A stretch of DNA of 16,768 nucleotides from a candidate division TA06 bacterium (GTDB lineage: Bacteria; Ratteibacteria; UBA8468; MWAK01), in assembly GCA_022704925.1 (NCBI GenBank), contig JAKJFK010000013.1, positions 1 through 16,768 on the forward strand, in the 5' to 3' direction. The notes under the pieces are model-generated. The model worked only from the letters and a program-made list of their open reading frames with translations. It made no database searches and was not told the origin of the DNA. Of the stretch, positions 14,230 through 16,768 are shown piece by piece. A program made the position numbers and the translations under genes. How positions within the stretch are numbered: position 1 is the first letter of the stretch; every line of letters begins with the position of its first letter.

Positions 14230-14358
14230 GACTCGCTTCGCTCGCTCACGGCGGGATCGTCTCGAATAGAACGGCTTCACGGCTCTGATGTTTCTGAATC
14301 GTATTTCAGACGAATTCTGTAAATGAGCGAGAGGGACTCGCTTCGCTCGCTCACGGCG
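14230..14358 (+). repeat. Insertion-like segment bounded by 24-bp direct repeats
   Basis: A 24-base sequence beginning GACTCGCTTCGCTCGC and ending TCACGGCG occurs at 14230-14253 and again at 14335-14358. Between the copies lies a hairpin TCTGAA-N6-TTCAGA (14293-14310) like that in the tRNA-Ile repeat unit 2. It interrupts what would be the start of a third unit. Confidence 0.75.
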
Positions 14359-14391
14359 CTCCCACGGTCGAGCAGTTGAACCACGGCCGGG
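14359..14391 (+). repeat. Remnant of a third tRNA-Leu repeat unit
   Basis: About 33 bases (CTCCCACGGTCGAGCAGTTG, then AACCACGGCCGGG) match unit 1 from 13891 with few differences, then diverge into a T-run (14394-14400) that may end transcription. The remaining gap to 14500 shows no further gene; a purine-rich ribosome binding stretch precedes 14501. Confidence 0.75.
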
Positions 14392-14500
14392 AATTTTTTT
14401 GATCTTTTAAAAACGATTTAGTGGCACCGCCTCGATTCTCGCTTCTCGATTCTTCAAAGGGGGGGACCCTTCCCGGGGGAAGCAGGGGAAAGGATTCTGG

Positions 14501-15016
14501 ATGGACTTTCAGGAAGTCATCCGAACCAGGCGAAGCATCCGCTCCTTCTCCAACCGACCGGTCCCGGAAGAAACGCTGGATCGTATCCTGGACTCGGCCC
14601 GGATCGCCCCCTCCGGCAACAACCGACAGCCCTGGAAGTTCGTGGTCGTCAGGGATCCCGCCCTCAAGCAGCAGATCGCCGAAGCCGCCTACCAGCAGGA
14701 CTTCATCGCCCGGGCGCCGGTGCTGGTGGCCTGCTGCGGCCGCCGGTATGCCTGCCCCTACGAACCGCACGGCGACCTGGCCTACCTGGTGGACTGCGTC
14801 ATCGCCATCGACCACCTGGTCCTGGCCGCCCGCGCCGAGAGCGTCGGAAGTTGCTGGGTCGGCGCCCTGCACGCCGGTCCCATCGATCGTCTTCTGAATC
14901 TCGACCGCGCTTTCACAACGTTAATGCTGGTGCCGCTCGGGTACCCGGCCCGGGACGGCGCCTTCACTGAAACCGACGACCGGAAACCGCTCCGGGAGAC
15001 CGTCGTCAAACTCTGA
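14501..15016 (+). CDS. Nitroreductase family FMN protein
   Basis: 171 residues. The N-terminus carries the family signature: FQEVIRTRRSIRSFSNRPV (the Arg-Arg-Ser-x-Arg that binds FMN phosphate), then IAPSGNNRQPWKFVVVRD. The end LMLVPLGYPARDG is also typical. Family members are FMN homodimers using NAD(P)H to reduce nitro compounds, quinones or other acceptors; the natural substrate is unknown. At 171 residues it belongs to the short class. A cysteine pair (CCGRRYAC) and a later DC are present, but there is no ferredoxin domain. AAAGGA lies eight to nine bases before the ATG. It is 27 bases before the pseudopilin cluster, yet functionally unrelated. Confidence 0.9.
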   Translation: MDFQEVIRTRRSIRSFSNRPVPEETLDRILDSARIAPSGNNRQPWKFVVVRDPALKQQIAEAAYQQDFIARAPVLVACCGRRYACPYEPHGDLAYLVDCVIAIDHLVLAARAESVGSCWVGALHAGPIDRLLNLDRAFTTLMLVPLGYPARDGAFTETDDRKPLRETVVKL

Positions 15017-15043
15017 GGCCGCGCCGAACGCGGTCACAAGCCC

Positions 15044-15493
15044 ATGCCTAAAAAAAGAACGCTCCGGAAATCCAGCCGCGGGTTCACCCTTCTGGAACTG
15101 ATGGTGGTCCTGATCATCCTCTCCCTGCTGGCCATGATTGCCCTGCCGCGCTTCTTCAGCCGGGTCGACGAGGCCAAGATAACCACCTCGCGGGTCCAGA
15201 TCCAGAACCTGGAAACCGCGTTGCGCCTCTTTTACCTGGACAACGGCTTCTATCCCACCACCGAGCAGGGGCTCCAGGCGCTGGTTGAGGCGCCCGGTGA
15301 CGCCAAGCACTGGCGCGAGGGCGGCTACCTCGAGAAGAAGCAGGTTCCCAAGGACGGCTGGGGCAATCCCTACCTCTACCGGGCGCCGGGCGAAGGCGGG
15401 CGCGAGTATGACATACTCTCCCTCGGCCGGGACGGCAAGGAGGGGGGAACCGGAATCGATGCCGACCTCAAGAACTGGGAAGAAAACGAATAA
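15044..15493 (+). CDS. gspG: Type II secretion major pseudopilin GspG
   Basis: 149 residues. A basic leader ends in RG, with prepilin peptidase cleavage before FTLLELMVVLIILSLLAM; the conserved Glu5 of the mature protein is present. The body has the GspG core: FYLDNGFYPTTEQGLQALVE, then PKDGWGNPYLYRAPGE, YDILSLGRDGKEGGTG and DADLKNW at the end, with acidic calcium-site residues. GspG polymerises into the periplasmic pseudopilus that drives protein export through the outer membrane. The gene overlaps the next by 35 bases. It leads the cluster G-I-J-K in this window; gspC-F, if present, lie elsewhere. Confidence 0.95.
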   Translation: MPKKRTLRKSSRGFTLLELMVVLIILSLLAMIALPRFFSRVDEAKITTSRVQIQNLETALRLFYLDNGFYPTTEQGLQALVEAPGDAKHWREGGYLEKKQVPKDGWGNPYLYRAPGEGGREYDILSLGRDGKEGGTGIDADLKNWEENE

Positions 15494-15866
15494 GCGCGGC
15501 TTCACCCTGATCGAACTGGTGGTGAGCGTGTTAATCATGGCCACCGGCCTGCTCCTCCTGCTGGTTTCGATCCGCCAGGGGCTCCAGACGGGCCAGACGG
15601 CCCTCCGCGACCTGGAGGACTCCATTCAGGCCGGCAATGCCGCCGGGGCCGCCCTGGCCGGCCTGGAGACAACCGAAGAGGAATCGGATACGGAAGCCTG
15701 GGAGGCCAGCGTCGAAGAGCCCCGGCCGGACCTCAAGTTCACCCGGATCGCGCCGGCGCGCAGGGAAACCGGACCGGTCGTATGGATAAGCACCCTGGAA
15801 CCCGTCGAGAAAGAGACCGGGGCCGGGGAGGGAACCGGAACCCGGACCGAAAGCCCGAAGCCATGA
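15459..15866 (+). CDS. gspI: Minor pseudopilin, GspI-like
   Basis: 135 residues from ATG 15459, with AGGAGGGGGG (15438-15447) upstream inside gspG. The leader MPTSRTGKKTNKRG precedes FTLIELVVSVLIMATGLLLLL, a type IV prepilin-like signal with Glu at mature position 5. The rest (QGLQTGQTALRDLEDSIQAGNAAG) suits the GspI helix; the second half is acidic and low in complexity (TTEEESDTEAWEASVEEPRP). Minor pseudopilins I, J and K form the tip that starts the pseudopilus. Family assignment rests on the prepilin helix and gene order; GspH is the alternative, and no separate gspH is seen. Confidence 0.75.
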   Translation: MPTSRTGKKTNKRGFTLIELVVSVLIMATGLLLLLVSIRQGLQTGQTALRDLEDSIQAGNAAGAALAGLETTEEESDTEAWEASVEEPRPDLKFTRIAPARRETGPVVWISTLEPVEKETGAGEGTGTRTESPKP

Positions 15867-16471
15867 GAAAGCGGGACCGGGCGGGCTTCACCCTGATCGA
15901 AATCCTGATCACCCTTTCCCTGGTGGTGATCATCATCGGGGTGCTTTTCGCCAGTTACTTCATGCCGTTGCGGGCCATCCAGCAGCTGCGCCTGCGGCTC
16001 GGCCGGGAGGAGGCGGTCGCGGTCTTCCTCAACCGTCTGAACGGGGAGCTGGAGTCGGTCTTTCCGCGCGAGGAATCCTTCCGGGGCGACGAGACCGCGC
16101 TTTCTTTCCTGACGGCCGCCTCCGGCGACCTGGCCCTGGAGAGAATCAGTTACCAGCAGGTCGAATCGGGAGAAAAGAGCGTGCTGGTTTACCGGAAGGC
16201 CGACCCTTCGTTCCGACTGGAGACCGGCGCCGATACCGGTGTCTGGCCGCCGCCGGTCGAGGGAGAACCGGTCTTCCAGGCCGAAAGGATACGGTTCAGC
16301 TACTATGATGGCGAAGAATGGCAGGAATCCTGGGAGAAGAAAAGACCGCCCCGGCTGGTCAGGGTCGAGCTGGAACGGCGGGGCAAGGAATACCGCCTGC
16401 TGGCGCCGCTCCGGGCAAGTCTTGATAGTGACACTGATCTTGATAGCGATACTGGCCTTGGCGGCGGTTGA
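15863..16471 (+). CDS. gspJ: Minor pseudopilin, GspJ-like
   Basis: 202 residues from ATG 15863, overlapping the gspI stop as ATGA, which suggests translational coupling; an upstream in-frame ATG at 15782 lies inside gspI. The leader MRKRDRAG precedes FTLIEILITLSLVVIIIGVLF. The body has YFMPLRAIQQLRLRLGREEAV, then FLNRLNGELESVF and RIRFSYYDGEEWQESWEKKRPPRLVRVEL, matching the GspJ pattern of an amphipathic helix then a beta sheet. The extreme end is an odd acidic repeat (LDSDTD, LDSDTG), produced by an 18-base duplication that also lies in the next gene's frame. Confidence 0.85.
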   Translation: MRKRDRAGFTLIEILITLSLVVIIIGVLFASYFMPLRAIQQLRLRLGREEAVAVFLNRLNGELESVFPREESFRGDETALSFLTAASGDLALERISYQQVESGEKSVLVYRKADPSFRLETGADTGVWPPPVEGEPVFQAERIRFSYYDGEEWQESWEKKRPPRLVRVELERRGKEYRLLAPLRASLDSDTDLDSDTGLGGG

Positions 16472-16768
16472 ACTCTTCCTCTTTCTCCGGCCGAAACTTT
16501 CCGTCTCGCGCGAATTGCTGCAGCGGACGCTCCTGGTCAATGCCGCCTCGACCGGCATCGATTACGCCCGCAGCCTGCTGCTCGAAGACCTCGAAAACAG
16601 CGAATTCGATTCGCTCGAGGAGCCCTGGAATGAACCGGTCGAGTACGCCCTTGACCGGGTCGAGGTGAAGGTCCGGATCGAGGACGAGGAACGGCGCTTC
16701 CCGCTGGCCTTCCTGATTGTTGAACCGGCCGCGGCGGCCGGCGGCCAGCCGTCGCCGGCGGCCGGGAC
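16428..16768 (+). CDS. gspK: Minor pseudopilin, GspK-like (3' end outside window)
   Basis: The frame starting at GTG 16428 overlaps the end of gspJ by 44 bases and is open to the window edge, about 113 residues. It begins with a hydrophobic segment (VTLILIAILALAAVELFLFL), then the GspK-like segment NAASTGIDYARSLLLEDL, DSLEEPWNEP and VRIEDEERRFPLAFL, which resembles the conserved DE-GR-xxxLN region. The start is uncertain: TTG 16422 is possible. The frame upstream, without a credible start, reads RRSGQVLIVTL, which resembles a GspK prepilin site, so the leader may lie deeper in gspJ (ATG at 16305). GspK caps the pseudopilus tip. Confidence 0.65.
   Translation, partial: MTLILIAILALAAVELFLFLRPKLSVSRELLQRTLLVNAASTGIDYARSLLLEDLENSEFDSLEEPWNEPVEYALDRVEVKVRIEDEERRFPLAFLIVEPAAAAGGQPSPAAG

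Noticed and set aside
13728-14322. Arg/Gly-rich open frames across the tRNA-Leu repeats
   Set aside because: They run through the tRNA and shift frame from unit to unit because 181 is not a multiple of three. A protamine-like product, as proposed for the E. coli tyrT region, is possible but has no support here.

Overview
The window is high-GC DNA that is gene-dense on both strands. It probably comes from a Gram-negative, possibly uncultivated bacterium. The evidence is a type II secretion pseudopilin cluster, an ExbB-ExbD-TonB system, signal peptides, sigma70-like promoters and bacterial tRNAs. The phylum cannot be fixed from the sequence. The EF-hand remnant and the large PQQ-repeat surface protein would suit the PVC group or a neighbouring candidate phylum, but that is only inference.

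Layout. (1) 1-2898, minus: a large secreted protein with PQQ-like repeats, cut by the window edge. (2) 3255-7438, plus: a secreted alkaline-phosphatase-superfamily phosphodiesterase whose EF-hand tail lies in frame behind a UAG, a FAD-dependent oxidoreductase with a six-cysteine insert, an alpha/beta-hydrolase-like protein, and a ferredoxin-reductase-like flavoprotein. (3) 7481-7900, minus: tRNA-Ile2(CAU) followed by two repeats that each end in a copy of the tRNA 3' end. (4) 8188-9242: HU and a convergent MgtC-family gene sharing a bidirectional terminator. (5) 9384-11737, plus: a DUF3108 protein with a probably leaderless mRNA, a shortened TsaB, and a GT4 glycosyltransferase. (6) 11870-13623, plus: exbB, exbD and tonB behind a hairpin-rich leader. 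(7) 13777-14391, plus: tRNA-Leu(CAG) followed by two 181-bp tandem repeats, each ending in the tRNA 3' end, then a third, damaged copy. (8) 14501 to the end, plus: a nitroreductase-family gene, then type II secretion pseudopilins G, I, J and a partial K.

The strongest unusual signal is the pair of tRNA-associated repeat arrays. They lie about 6 kb apart behind different tRNAs. Both copy the tRNA from the CGA of the T-loop to the discriminator base. Both have the same GGCGC just before that junction, and both share a core containing GGGTGGCCGACC and GAGCC. They resemble, in architecture only, the tandem repeats behind E. coli tyrT (rtT RNA), and may be a family of tRNA-3'-end-targeting elements or processed small RNAs. 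The in-frame UAG before the EF-hand is the second most interesting signal.
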